From Rhodoferax sp. (lineage in GTDB: Bacteria > Pseudomonadota > Gammaproteobacteria > Burkholderiales > Burkholderiaceae), in NCBI GenBank assembly GCA_028292075.1, contig JAQGNA010000232.1:1-5217 (forward strand): 5,217 nt of DNA, given 5' to 3'. The first letter of the stretch is position 1; each line of letters begins with the position of its first letter. The translations under genes and the position numbers were made by a program. The notes beneath the pieces were generated by a model that worked only from the letters and a program-made list of their open reading frames with translations, did not search any database and was not told the origin of the DNA. This document shows positions 5,089-5,217 of the stretch, piece by piece.

Positions 5089-5217
5089 TCAACAGACGGT
5101 CAAGCGCCGGTCGGGGGCGGCCAGCCAGCGTGGGTCGCCTGTCCGGAGGCAGTTCTCGAACAGCGGCTTGCTGAAAAAATAGCCCTGGATTAGGCTGATG
5201 CCGAGATCCTGCAGGCA
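5089..5217 (-). CDS. EAL-domain protein (cyclic-di-GMP phosphodiesterase type), C-terminal 42 codons
   Basis: Partial gene that enters from the right edge and stops at TGA 5091-5089. The visible residues include LGISLIQGYFFSKPLFENCL, the conserved end of EAL domains (PF00563), where the last strand and helix read G-x-x-x-x-QGY-x-FSKP. A tail of about 20 residues follows, ending in RRLTVC. EAL domains hydrolyse cyclic di-GMP or act as degenerate binding or protein-interaction modules. The catalytic EAL motif and metal ligands lie outside the window, so activity cannot be judged, nor whether GGDEF or sensor domains precede it. It is convergent with the acyl-CoA dehydrogenase, with 80 bp between the stop codons. 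Confidence 0.85.
   Translation of the reverse strand, partial: CLQDLGISLIQGYFFSKPLFENCLRTGDPRWLAAPDRRLTVC

Overview
The window is GC-rich, densely packed bacterial chromosome, most likely from a betaproteobacterium of the order Burkholderiales (Bordetella/Achromobacter/Cupriavidus/Variovorax-like). The main pointers are a Bug/TctC-type periplasmic solute-binding protein, a family greatly expanded in that order, a single-domain acyl-CoA dehydrogenase and a short-chain chromate-transporter pair. The genus is an inference. I see no rRNA, tRNA, CRISPR array, intact insertion sequence or prophage.

Left part (1-1925): a minus-strand pair, a DUF3237 protein (742-272) followed by the N-terminus of a Bug-family solute-binding protein (149-1, running off the window). 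Divergent from them is a LuxR/GerE-type regulator (906-1925, plus). The 163-bp region between the divergent genes holds a perfect 9-bp inverted repeat and a 10-bp tandem repeat centred on GGTACC. The simplest reading is that the regulator controls itself and the uptake/DUF3237 pair through this region.

Middle part (1926-3592): on the minus strand, two half-size ChrA-family (CHR) membrane proteins overlap at GTGA and probably form one heteromeric transporter. Downstream of them is a small single-span membrane protein of unknown role with a probable non-ATG start.

Right part (3593-5217): a 255-bp divergent intergenic region, then an acyl-CoA dehydrogenase (3848-5008, plus) of the IVD/LCAD-like active-site type with an unusually cysteine-rich C-terminal domain. 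Converging on it is the last 42 codons of an EAL-domain (cyclic-di-GMP phosphodiesterase type) protein on the minus strand, cut by the window edge.

No clearly new multi-gene system is visible. The items most worth following are the repeat-rich regulatory region next to the LuxR gene, the cysteine-rich acyl-CoA dehydrogenase, and the small membrane protein.
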